Under the pieces are notes generated by a model. It worked only from the letters and a program-made list of their open reading frames with translations. It made no database searches and was not told where the DNA came from. A DNA stretch of 14,163 nucleotides, taken from assembly GCF_938020365.1 (NCBI RefSeq), contig NZ_CALIIB010000081.1, positions 1-14,163 of the forward strand. The letters are read 5' to 3'. The translations under genes and the position numbers were made by a program. This DNA is from an uncultured Streptococcus sp. Lineage in GTDB: Bacteria > Bacillota > Bacilli > Lactobacillales > Streptococcaceae. This document shows positions 5,863-13,001 of the stretch, piece after piece. Numbering within the stretch: position 1 is the first letter of the stretch; every line of letters starts with the position of its first letter.

Positions 5863-7140
5863 ATGTTAGATTTAAAACGTATTCGGACAGACTTTGATGC
5901 TGTCGCAGAGAAATTAGCTACCCGTGGCGTAGCAGCTGATGTGCTCAATCAAATGAAGGAAATTGATGAGCAACGACGTGATTTGTTGGTGAAAGTAGAA
6001 AATCTCAAGGCAGAGCGCAATACTGTTTCTGCTGAGATTGCCCAAGCTAAGCGCAACAAAGAAAATGCAGATGACAAGATTGCAGCCATGCAAAAACTAT
6101 CTGCCCAAGTCAAGGACTTGGATGCTACTTTGGCTGAATTGGATGCTAAATTGACCGAGTTCACCACAACCCTGCCAAACATTCCGCACGATAGCGTGCC
6201 AGTCGGGGCAGACGAGGATGACAATGTAGAAGTCCGCCGTTGGGGTACACCTCGCCACTTTGACTTTGAAGCTAAGGCTCACTGGGATTTAGGCGAAGAC
6301 TTGGATATCCTGGACTGGGAGCGTGGTGCAAAAGTCACTGGAGCCCGCTTCCTCTTCTACAAGGGCTTGGGAGCTCGTTTGGAACGCGCTATCTACAACT
6401 TCATGCTAGACGAGCATGGCAAAGAAGGCTATACGGAGGTCATCACTCCCTATATGGTCAACCATGACTCTATGTTTGGTACTGGACAATATCCTAAGTT
6501 CAAAGAAGATACCTTTGAGCTAAGCGATACCAACTTCGTTCTGATTCCGACTGCTGAAGTTCCGCTGACCAACTATTATCGAGACGAAATTCTAGACGGT
6601 AAAGAATTGCCAATCTACTTCACAGCTATGAGCCCATCATTCCGCTCTGAAGCTGGTTCTGCTGGTCGTGACACGCGCGGTCTGATCCGCCTGCACCAAT
6701 TCCACAAGGTTGAAATGGTAAAATTTGCCAAGCCAGAAGAATCTTATGAAGAGCTAGAAAAGATGACTGCCAATGCAGAAAACATCCTGCAAAAGCTCAA
6801 TCTGCCTTACCGCGTTGTTGCCCTTTCTACTGGCGACATGGGCTTCTCAGCTGCTAAGACTTATGACTTGGAAGTTTGGATTCCTGCTCAGAACACCTAC
6901 CGTGAAATCTCTAGCTGCTCTAACACAGAAGATTTCCAAGCTCGTCGAGCCCAAATCCGCTACCGTGACGAAGCAGATGGCAAGGTCAAACTCCTCCACA
7001 CTCTCAACGGGTCTGGACTGGCTGTCGGACGCACAGTCGCTGCTATCTTGGAAAATTACCAAAATGAAGATGGTTCTGTGACCATTCCTGAAGTCCTACG
7101 TCCTTACATAGGCGGCTTGGAAGTCATCGCACCAAAATAA
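5863..7140 (+). CDS. serS: Seryl-tRNA synthetase
   Basis: Class II synthetase that activates serine and charges tRNA-Ser (and tRNA-Sec where present). The 425-residue length fits the family. The N-terminal region, about 25-105, is rich in charged residues and Ala/Leu heptads, the long coiled-coil arm that grips the tRNA variable loop. The catalytic core shows T230-A-E232 (TAEVPLTNYY, serine binding), motif 2 from F260 (FRSEAGSAGRDTRGLIRLHQ) and motif 3 (GSGLAVGRT, about 383-391). The start is ATG 5863 with GGAGG seven bases upstream. A longer in-frame reading from 5800 is rejected because it would translate the T-box antiterminator and terminator. Expression is from its own promoter under serine T-box control. 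Confidence 0.97.
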   Translation: MLDLKRIRTDFDAVAEKLATRGVAADVLNQMKEIDEQRRDLLVKVENLKAERNTVSAEIAQAKRNKENADDKIAAMQKLSAQVKDLDATLAELDAKLTEFTTTLPNIPHDSVPVGADEDDNVEVRRWGTPRHFDFEAKAHWDLGEDLDILDWERGAKVTGARFLFYKGLGARLERAIYNFMLDEHGKEGYTEVITPYMVNHDSMFGTGQYPKFKEDTFELSDTNFVLIPTAEVPLTNYYRDEILDGKELPIYFTAMSPSFRSEAGSAGRDTRGLIRLHQFHKVEMVKFAKPEESYEELEKMTANAENILQKLNLPYRVVALSTGDMGFSAAKTYDLEVWIPAQNTYREISSCSNTEDFQARRAQIRYRDEADGKVKLLHTLNGSGLAVGRTVAAILENYQNEDGSVTIPEVLRPYIGGLEVIAPK

Positions 7141-7145
7141 GCAAT

Positions 7146-7173
7146 GAAAGGTCCGAAACAAATCGGACCTTTT
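7146..7173 (+). terminator. Rho-independent terminator after serS
   Basis: Stem AAAGGTCCGA (7147-7156) / TCGGACCTTT (7163-7172) with loop AACAAA, six bases after the serS stop and running into TTTTC. Confidence 0.88.
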
Positions 7174-7242
7174 CTTATTCTACTTGAGGAGAAATCCAAC
7201 AGTTCAAAAAAATAAACGAAATATAGGATTTTCTACTTTAAA

Positions 7243-7418
7243 AGAGGCTGGGATAAAAGTCCTAGCCTCTCAATTGTCTTTGGATTGTCGAGCAAGGCGC
7301 AGTGGTTGAGTGGGCTCTACTACGCTGATTTCATCAGCTTTTACAGCCCTACTCAACTGTGCGGAGGTGGGACGACGAAATCGAATTCTAACGAATTACC
7401 GATTTCTGTCCCACTCTC
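7243..7418. repeat. Composite hairpin repeat element between serS and the peptide-binding gene
   Basis: Three nested stem-loop units in 176 bases. The left unit is 7243-7253/7260-7270, eleven pairs with a TAAAAG loop; read on the minus strand it is followed by TTTTAAAG and can terminate the lipoprotein gene. The centre unit has GCGCAG/CTGTGC, TTGAGT/ACTCAA and GGGCT/AGCCC arms and an inner perfect GCTGAT-TTC-ATCAGC hairpin. The right unit pairs GAG/CTC, TGGGAC (7368-7373)/GTCCCA (7408-7413), GAAATCG/CGATTTC and AATTC/GAATT. I recall near-identical intergenic copies in other sanguinis/mitis-group streptococci, so it is probably a dispersed repeat. No ORF is encoded. Confidence 0.75.
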
Positions 7419-7426
7419 CTTTTCTG

Positions 7427-9385
7427 TTACTTAACGTGACTTGCTAACTCTTCTTGAGCTTTTTTATTTGATTCTTCTTTTTCTTTTTCCCATTTTTTCA
7501 AAGCTTTTTGATAATCAGCTACTGTCAGAACCTTATCTTGAAGTTCCATTCCCTTAAATACATAGCTATCACCCTTGATACCTACATAAGAGTAGGCTTT
7601 GGTAAATGGTACGACCTTTTGAACCATTGGTGAAGCACCTGCAGAAATAGATGGGATCACAATAGAACTATCTGTTAACCAAGCCTGCGCTGCCGCATAT
7701 TTCGTATAGCGAGCATTGGTATCTTGCTTTTCTGCATCTGCCTGATCCAAAAGCGCTTTGTAGTCCGTTAAACCAACCTTAGAAGCAAGGTCTTGGTTTT
7801 GGCCTTTTGTCAGACCAATATTGTCCAAAATATCCCCTGTCTCTGGGTTAAAGATATTCAGATAAGTCACTGGATCTTGATAGTCTGCTGACCAACCAGA
7901 CATATTGAGGTCATAGTCCTTTTGGGCAGCTGTTTCTGCAAAGTAAGTAGAGTTATCAAAATCGTCTGATGACATTTGATGTACGTCAATCACAACGTTT
8001 TCTTGGCCTAGAGCTGCCTCAACAGATTGTTTGAAGGAATTCGTCCGCTGCACCATAATTTTATCAGTTTGGTCAACTGGTACATCTAGATGAATTGGGA
8101 ATTCAACTCCCTGTGCTTGCAAAGCTTCTTTGGCTTTAGCAAATTCTGCCTTGGCCTTTTCTGGGTTATAAATGCTGTCTTGAGCATCAGCTAATTTGAC
8201 ACCTTGCCATTCATCGCCATAAGAAGCCAACTGTGATTCAACGACATCCGAGAAGTCCTTGCCATCTACTTGCACAAAACTAGGAGGCACAAGCAAGCTT
8301 CTGATAATTTTCGTTGCTCCTTCATTACCATTCATCTGGGCACCAAAGGATTTACGGTCAAAAGCAAAGTTGACTGCTTGGCGGAAGTCTTTATTTTGAA
8401 TCGCTTCTTTGCTGGCAGCTTTTTGGGCATCTGTCTTAGAAGTGTGGCTATAAGCCTGACGATTCAAGTTAAAGGCATAGAAATAGCTAGTTGAGTTTTG
8501 TGGAGTAAAGATGATGTTGTCTTTGTATTTCTTTTCTACTGATGCGTAGTTTGAACTAGTCGGATAGAGACGAGCTTGTGTATAAGCACCATCAGTAAAG
8601 TTACGGATCAATGACTCTTGGTCAGAACCATCGTAGTAAGTCAGCTTGACATCTTCGATCTTCACATTGTCCTTGTCCCAATAGTTTTGGTTTTTAGAAT
8701 ATTCGATAACAGACTTAGAAGTAAATGACTTTAATACATATGGACCATTGTAGAGGATACCGGAAGGTTTCACGGTACCAAAGTCTTTGCCTTCTTTCTT
8801 CAGAAATTCTTCGTTAATCGGGAAGAGAATGCCCATGGTTGTCTTAGAATTCCAGTAGCTTTCTGGTTGATTCAGGGTGTATTGAACCGTATAGTCGTCG
8901 ATCGCCTTGACACCTACAGTAGAGAAATCATTGCTTTCTCCTTTGATATAAGCATCTAATCCCTTGATAGAGTTTTGCACGATTGGTAATGCTTCTGATT
9001 TTTCATCTGCAGCGTGCTTGAGCCCTGTTACAAAGTCTTGCGCCTTGACAGCAGCATATTCTTCACCTTCTGCTGTGTACCATTTAGCGTCCTTACGCAA
9101 CTTATAAGTATAAGTTAGGCCATCTTTAGACACAGTCCAGTCTTCAGCTAATGAAGGGATAAGATTCCCATATTGATCATTTTCTAAAAGACCGTCGACC
9201 AAATTGGCAATGACGTCAGAAGTGGAGGCACGATTGGAGTTTACATAATCCAATGTATCTGGATCTGTATTATAGACATAAGAATATGTCTTTGCCAAGC
9301 TGGTGCTTGACTTGCCACAAGCAGCTAAGAATAGCGCTGATGCTGCAACCAAACCAGTAATAGCCAACCATTTAGATTTTTTCAT
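7427..9385 (-). CDS. Oligopeptide ABC transporter substrate-binding lipoprotein (AmiA/AliA/Hpp type)
   Basis: A 652-residue extracellular, lipid-anchored receptor that delivers peptides to an Opp/Ami-type ABC importer (SBP family 5). The signal peptide MKKSKWLAITGLVAASALFLAAC has lipobox L20-A-A-C23. Family features follow: YVYNTDPDTLDYVNS, ENDQYGNLIPSLAEDW, DGLTYTYKLRKDAKWYT, TYYDGSDQESLIRNF and the C-terminal KAQEELASHVK shared with pneumococcal AmiA/AliA proteins. The start is ATG 9385; a TTG at 9391 is too close to GAAGGAGA to be used. It is an orphan: both neighbours are unrelated and no permease or ATPase gene is present, so it must use a transporter encoded elsewhere. In this family such orphans also import signalling peptides. 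Ligand unknown. Confidence 0.93.
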   Translation of the reverse strand: MKKSKWLAITGLVAASALFLAACGKSSTSLAKTYSYVYNTDPDTLDYVNSNRASTSDVIANLVDGLLENDQYGNLIPSLAEDWTVSKDGLTYTYKLRKDAKWYTAEGEEYAAVKAQDFVTGLKHAADEKSEALPIVQNSIKGLDAYIKGESNDFSTVGVKAIDDYTVQYTLNQPESYWNSKTTMGILFPINEEFLKKEGKDFGTVKPSGILYNGPYVLKSFTSKSVIEYSKNQNYWDKDNVKIEDVKLTYYDGSDQESLIRNFTDGAYTQARLYPTSSNYASVEKKYKDNIIFTPQNSTSYFYAFNLNRQAYSHTSKTDAQKAASKEAIQNKDFRQAVNFAFDRKSFGAQMNGNEGATKIIRSLLVPPSFVQVDGKDFSDVVESQLASYGDEWQGVKLADAQDSIYNPEKAKAEFAKAKEALQAQGVEFPIHLDVPVDQTDKIMVQRTNSFKQSVEAALGQENVVIDVHQMSSDDFDNSTYFAETAAQKDYDLNMSGWSADYQDPVTYLNIFNPETGDILDNIGLTKGQNQDLASKVGLTDYKALLDQADAEKQDTNARYTKYAAAQAWLTDSSIVIPSISAGASPMVQKVVPFTKAYSYVGIKGDSYVFKGMELQDKVLTVADYQKALKKWEKEKEESNKKAQEELASHVK

Positions 9386-9415
9386 GAGCAAATCTCCTTC
9401 TTTAGATTATGTATT

Positions 9416-9443
9416 ATTATACATCATTTCCAGACAAAAACAA
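9416..9443 (-). promoter_or_regulatory. Probable promoter of the peptide-binding lipoprotein gene
   Basis: TATAAT at 9416-9421 with TTGTTT at 9438-9443, a 16-base spacer. A weak CodY-like site (AATTTTCTTAAATAA, 9447-9461, four mismatches to the 15-base consensus) abuts the -35. CodY control of peptide uptake is usual in the group, but this match alone is weak. Confidence 0.55.
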
Positions 9444-9467
9444 GTCTTATTTAAGAAAATTTTAAAA

Positions 9468-9540
9468 TTCTATGCATTTTTCTTATTTTTATTGAAACAA
9501 AGTATAGGAAAATTTCTATGCATTTTCATATATTTTCATA
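9468..9540. repeat. Direct repeats in the divergent promoter region
   Basis: TTCTATGCATTTT occurs at 9468-9480 and 9514-9526, exactly 46 bases apart. Overlapping the second copy, ATTTTCATA occurs at 9522-9530 and 9532-9540, ten bases apart (one helical turn). The region is very AT-rich, which raises the chance of coincidence. It lies between the divergent lipoprotein and PBP3-like promoters and could be an operator. Confidence 0.4.
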
Positions 9541-9627
9541 AACATGCAGAAAATCTTATAAATAAAAATTTGTTCAATATTTTACAAGGATTCTTGAATA
9601 GGATTATCAAAAATATCAGCTTTTTTA

Positions 9628-9636
9628 TGTTACAAT
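9628..9636 (+). promoter_or_regulatory. Extended -10 promoter of the PBP3-like gene
   Basis: TGTTACAAT (TGn plus TACAAT at 9631-9636) lies 28 bases before the ATG; no good -35 is seen at 16-18 bases. The ribosome-binding site is AGGGGAAAG just ahead of ATG 9665. Confidence 0.55.
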
Positions 9637-9664
9637 AGATTTATTACTAATCTAGGGGAAAGAA

Positions 9665-10942
9665 ATGAAAAAACTATTTGTATTCCTACTGCTATTCTTT
9701 GGTCTGATTGCCAAGCCTGTTCTGGCAGATGACTATGAAATTGCTGCTAAAAGCGCCATTGCTGTTGATGCAAACTCAGGAAAAATCCTCTATGAAAAGG
9801 AGGCTACAAGCCCACTAGAAGTCGGTGCTATTACTAACATTTTGACTGCTTATCTGGTTTATGAAGCCATTGCTGATGGCAAACTGAGCCTAGAAACTGA
9901 GGTTGATATTTCTGATTATGCTTACCAGCTGACAGTAAATCCCTCTATCGCGAACCTGCCTCTGGAAGCGCGACGCTACAAGGTAAAGGACTTGCTAAAT
10001 GCTTCTCTTTTAGCAAGCGCCAACAGCGCTACCATTGCTCTGGCAGAAAAAGTTGGTGGAAGTGAGGAAAATTTTGTCAAGATGATGAAAGCCAAACTCA
10101 AGGAATGGAAAATTTCTGATGCAATCATTGTAAATGCTACTGGTACGGATATTCGTTTACTAGATGGTTCGCTAGAAACTACCAATACCGAAGAGGAGGC
10201 CGCAGAGAATTCTAAAAGCAAGAAAAAACAAGAGACTGTCAATAAGTTCAGTGCTTATGATATAGCTGTGATTGCTTCACATCTGATTGATGACTACCCA
10301 GAGGTCCTTGGCATCACTTCCAAATCTCATGTGAATTTTGCAGGAATCCAACTAGAAAATCCCAATTTAATGTTGGAAGGATCTCCTAGTTTTCGGACAG
10401 GAGTGAAAGGTTTAAAGACAGGCGGGTCTGAGCAGAGTGGTGTTTCATTTGTCGGTGTAACAAGTGAAAAAGGGATGCGATTGATCACAGTCGTTTTAGG
10501 AGTCGCACAGGAAGATAACGACCCTAATACCCGTTTTGGCGTTACATCTAGCCTAATGACCTACGTTACGCAAAATTTTTCTCCGACAGTCCTTGTCAAA
10601 AAAGGGGAAAGATACAACAACTCCCAAGTAGCTGTTAGAGACAGCCGAGAGGATAAGGTCGCTGCAGTTGCTAGTGAGGACCTGGTAATCCTAGAACGGA
10701 TAGCCAATCAGGCTGAACATAAAGTCACCTTTACTCCAAGTCCACAGGAGCTGCAGGCACCCTTGAAAAAAGGTAGTGTAGTGGGCACTCTCACTTATAC
10801 AGATTCTGAGCCAATCGGCCAGGGCTACATCGAAAATAAGAAAACTTCTATTTCTATGGTTACAGAAAAAAAAGTTGAAAAAGCTATCGTTTTCAAAGTC
10901 TGGTGGAACGATTTCATTCGCTTTGTCAATGAGAAGTTATAA
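9665..10942 (+). CDS. PBP3/DacA-family protein lacking the catalytic SxxK (probable pseudoenzyme)
   Basis: A 425-residue secreted protein of the D-alanyl-D-alanine carboxypeptidase family (PBP3/DacA, peptidase S11), which normally trims pentapeptide stems of peptidoglycan. A signal peptide covers 1-21 (cut after VLA). The fold marks are intact: SAIAVDANSGKILYEK, the SAN motif at 118-120 (LLASANSATIALAEK), FAGIQLENPNLMLEG, and a C-terminal amphipathic membrane anchor (KVWWNDFIRFVNEKL). The active site is not. Where S. pneumoniae PBP3 has SITK, this protein has A55-I-T-N58, losing both nucleophile and general base, and KTGT reads KTGG (251-254). A charged loop at about 167-195 is longer than in the pneumococcal protein. 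The frame and ribosome-binding site are intact, so it is not an obvious pseudogene. It sits convergent to sufB, the position I recall for pbp3 in S. pneumoniae. Confidence 0.9.
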   Translation: MKKLFVFLLLFFGLIAKPVLADDYEIAAKSAIAVDANSGKILYEKEATSPLEVGAITNILTAYLVYEAIADGKLSLETEVDISDYAYQLTVNPSIANLPLEARRYKVKDLLNASLLASANSATIALAEKVGGSEENFVKMMKAKLKEWKISDAIIVNATGTDIRLLDGSLETTNTEEEAAENSKSKKKQETVNKFSAYDIAVIASHLIDDYPEVLGITSKSHVNFAGIQLENPNLMLEGSPSFRTGVKGLKTGGSEQSGVSFVGVTSEKGMRLITVVLGVAQEDNDPNTRFGVTSSLMTYVTQNFSPTVLVKKGERYNNSQVAVRDSREDKVAAVASEDLVILERIANQAEHKVTFTPSPQELQAPLKKGSVVGTLTYTDSEPIGQGYIENKKTSISMVTEKKVEKAIVFKVWWNDFIRFVNEKL

Positions 10943-10943
10943 A

Positions 10944-10979
10944 AGAAATACCGCGAATCAATTGATTCGCGGTATTTCT
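10944..10979. terminator. 36-base perfect palindrome, terminator of the PBP3-like gene
   Basis: An uninterrupted 18-bp inverted repeat with no spacer (half-site AGAAATACCGCGAATCAA), one base after the stop codon. As RNA it folds to a long hairpin. There is only a weak T-rich tail (TTTCTATAGTTTG), so it may act as a terminator or 3'-end stabiliser. It reads the same on both strands. Confidence 0.7.
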
Positions 10980-11081
10980 ATAGTTTGTAAACGTTTAACG
11001 TAATCAAAAAAAGTTCTTTGAGGGTTAACTCGCAATCGAGTATCCGCTACTGTTTAACAGGTCCTCTGAATCTTTTAAATA

Positions 11082-11097
11082 CTTTGCCTAGGCAAAG
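11082..11097. repeat. 16-base perfect palindrome CTTTGCCTAGGCAAAG
   Basis: An 8-bp inverted repeat without spacer in the convergent gap between the PBP3-like gene and sufB. The same gap also holds ACTCG/CGAGT and CTGTT/AACAG short hairpins (about 11028-11060). No gene is visible in the gap. Confidence 0.4.
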
Positions 11098-11111
11098 CTT
11101 TATTCGCAATA

Positions 11112-11135
11112 AAAAAGAGGCCAACGCCTCTTTTT
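11112..11135 (-). terminator. Terminator of the suf operon
   Basis: Stem AAAAAGAGGC / GCCTCTTTTT with a CAAC loop (11122-11125). It overlaps the sufB stop codon and, because of the flanking A and T runs, can work in both directions. Confidence 0.85.
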
Positions 11136-12546
11136 ATCCAACAGACCCTTCCATTTCATAGCTAATCAAGCGGTTCAGCTCAACAGCGTATTCCATTGGA
11201 AGTTCTTTGGTGAATGGCTCAACAAAGCCCATGACAATCATTTCAGTCGCTTCGGACTCCGACAAGCCACGGCTCATGAGATAGTAGAGCTGCTCCTCAG
11301 AAATCTTAGAAACTTTAGCTTCATGCTCCAAAGCCACCTGTGAGTTGTGGATTTCATTAAATGGAATGGTGTCTGAAGCAGACAAGTCGTCCATGATAAT
11401 GGTATCACACTCGATATGGCTGACAGATTTCTTAGAATTGCGAGCAAAGGTCACTTGGCCACGGTAGTCAACTTTTCCTCCACCTTTAGCGATGGATTTA
11501 GACACGATGGACGAGCTGGTATGTGGCGCATTGTGAATCATCTTAGCCCCTGTATCCTGGTGTTGTCCAGCATTGGCAAAGGCAATGGAAAGCATGGTTC
11601 CACGCGCTCCTTCTCCGTCCAGATAAACTGACGGGTATTTCATGGTTGTTTTGGCACCCAAGTTTCCGTCAATCCACTCAACTGTCGCATCTTTCAAAGC
11701 TTTAGCACGTTTTGTTACCAAGTTATAGACATTATCAGACCAGTTTTGGATGGTTGTATAACGCATATAAGCTCCATCTAAAGCAAAAATTTCAACAATG
11801 GCCGCATGCAAGCTGTTACTTGAATAAGTAGGAGCTGTACATCCCTCAACATAATGGACGCTAGCGCCCTCGTCAACGATAATCAAGGTACGCTCAAACT
11901 GACCGGAATTTTCATTGTTGATACGGAAGTAGGTTTGAAGCGGAATGTCTACCTTAACACCTTTTGGAACATAGATAAAGGTACCACCAGACCAAACTGC
12001 AGAGTTAAGGGCAGCCAACTTGTTGTCTGTCGGCGGAACCAGCTTAGCAAAATACTGCTTGAAAAGCTCTGGGTATTCCTTAAGAGCTGAGTCAGTATCT
12101 GTAAAGACGATTCCTAGCTTTTGGAACTCTTCCTTCATATTGTGGTAGACCACTTCGGATTCATACTGGGCAGCTGCACCAGCAAGGTAAGCTCGCTCTG
12201 CTTCTGGGATCCCAATCCGCTCAAAGGTTTCCTTGATCTTCTCAGGCACTTCATCCCAGCTTCTAGCAGGCTTATCAGAGGCCTTTTGGTAATAAATCAA
12301 GTCATCAAAATTAATTTCTGACAAATCTGGCCCCCAAGTCTGCATCGGCATCTTTTTGAAAACCTCGTAGGACTTAAGGCGGAAATCCAACATCCACTCT
12401 GGTTCACCCTTGGCTGCAGAAAGCTCACGAATGACCGCTTCATTCAGCCCTTTCCCTGTCGAGAGAACAGGTTCAACATCGTCATGGAAACCAAACTTGT
12501 ACTCACCAAGATCAATTGGTTTTGGTTCTACTCTTTCTTCTGACAT
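11134..12546 (-). CDS. sufB: Fe-S cluster assembly scaffold protein SufB
   Basis: Core subunit of the cytosolic SufBCD scaffold on which iron-sulfur clusters are built with sulfur from SufS/SufU. It has 470 residues, the usual size. The central beta-helix region is recognisable (SGGTFIYVPKGVKVDIPLQ at about 186-204; VDEGASVHYVEGCTAPTYSS). Conserved Cys236 and Cys380 (HIECDTIIMDD) and the ALEHEAKVSKISEEQLYYL segment at about 405-423 are the family's cluster-assembly and SufD-contact region. ATG 12546 has GAAAGGAAA upstream and follows sufU by 17 bases. It is the last gene of the operon; the terminator overlaps its stop. Confidence 0.97.
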   Translation of the reverse strand: MSEERVEPKPIDLGEYKFGFHDDVEPVLSTGKGLNEAVIRELSAAKGEPEWMLDFRLKSYEVFKKMPMQTWGPDLSEINFDDLIYYQKASDKPARSWDEVPEKIKETFERIGIPEAERAYLAGAAAQYESEVVYHNMKEEFQKLGIVFTDTDSALKEYPELFKQYFAKLVPPTDNKLAALNSAVWSGGTFIYVPKGVKVDIPLQTYFRINNENSGQFERTLIIVDEGASVHYVEGCTAPTYSSNSLHAAIVEIFALDGAYMRYTTIQNWSDNVYNLVTKRAKALKDATVEWIDGNLGAKTTMKYPSVYLDGEGARGTMLSIAFANAGQHQDTGAKMIHNAPHTSSSIVSKSIAKGGGKVDYRGQVTFARNSKKSVSHIECDTIIMDDLSASDTIPFNEIHNSQVALEHEAKVSKISEEQLYYLMSRGLSESEATEMIVMGFVEPFTKELPMEYAVELNRLISYEMEGSVG

Positions 12547-12563
12547 AATTTCCTTTCACATTC

Positions 12564-13001
12564 TTACTTTTTATCTTCTTCAATTGCTCGCTTAAGGGCA
12601 TTCCAACCCAAGGTCGCACACTTAATCCGCTGTGGGAATTTGGCAACGCCTGCTAAAAAGGCTCCATCTCCCAATTCTTTCTGGCGACTGTCTTCCTGGC
12701 CCTGAACCATCTGTGAGAAGACCTCTGCTAATTCCAGTGCCTGCTCTTTTGTCTTGCCCAGAACCGCATCCGTCATCATGCTGGCCGAAGCCGTTGAAAT
12801 GGTACAACCGGAATTAACAAAGGCAATATCCTCAATCTGATTTTCCGCATTAAACTTTACAGAAAGGCTGATGACATCGCCACAGGTTGGGTTATTGAGA
12901 ACTACCTGCTCCACATCTTCCAGTTTCCCATGATGATGGGGGTGAGCCGAGTGGTCGGTCACAACCGCCTTGTAAAGACTGTCTAACTTAGAAAGTGCCA
13001 T
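12564..13001 (-). CDS. sufU: Zinc-dependent sulfurtransferase SufU
   Basis: A small cytosolic partner of SufS that accepts its persulfide sulfur and passes it to the SufBCD scaffold. It has 145 residues, with the expected ligand set Cys40 and Asp42 (NPTCGD), Cys66 (NSGCTIS) and Cys128 (RIKCATLGW). The stretch between Cys66 and Cys128 contains the insertion that separates SufU from IscU, and the protein lacks the IscU LPPVK motif. The start overlaps the end of sufS by 14 bases and its AAGGAG lies inside sufS, which suggests translational coupling. The operon order here, sufS-sufU-sufB, matches other streptococci. Confidence 0.96.
   Translation of the reverse strand: MALSKLDSLYKAVVTDHSAHPHHHGKLEDVEQVVLNNPTCGDVISLSVKFNAENQIEDIAFVNSGCTISTASASMMTDAVLGKTKEQALELAEVFSQMVQGQEDSRQKELGDGAFLAGVAKFPQRIKCATLGWNALKRAIEEDKK

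Noticed and set aside
9386..9391. TTG start for the peptide-binding lipoprotein, adding two residues
   Set aside because: Only about two bases separate it from the ribosome-binding site; ATG 9385 is spaced correctly.
9303..9638. 111-codon plus-strand frame over the divergent promoter region
   Set aside because: It overlaps the antisense of the lipoprotein signal peptide and AT-rich control DNA; composition is Phe/Lys/Ile-rich as expected from AT-rich non-coding sequence.
10986..10999. cre-like TGTAAACGTTTAAC after the PBP3-like gene
   Set aside because: Both conserved bases at the right end are missing and the site lies between convergent terminators, not at a promoter.
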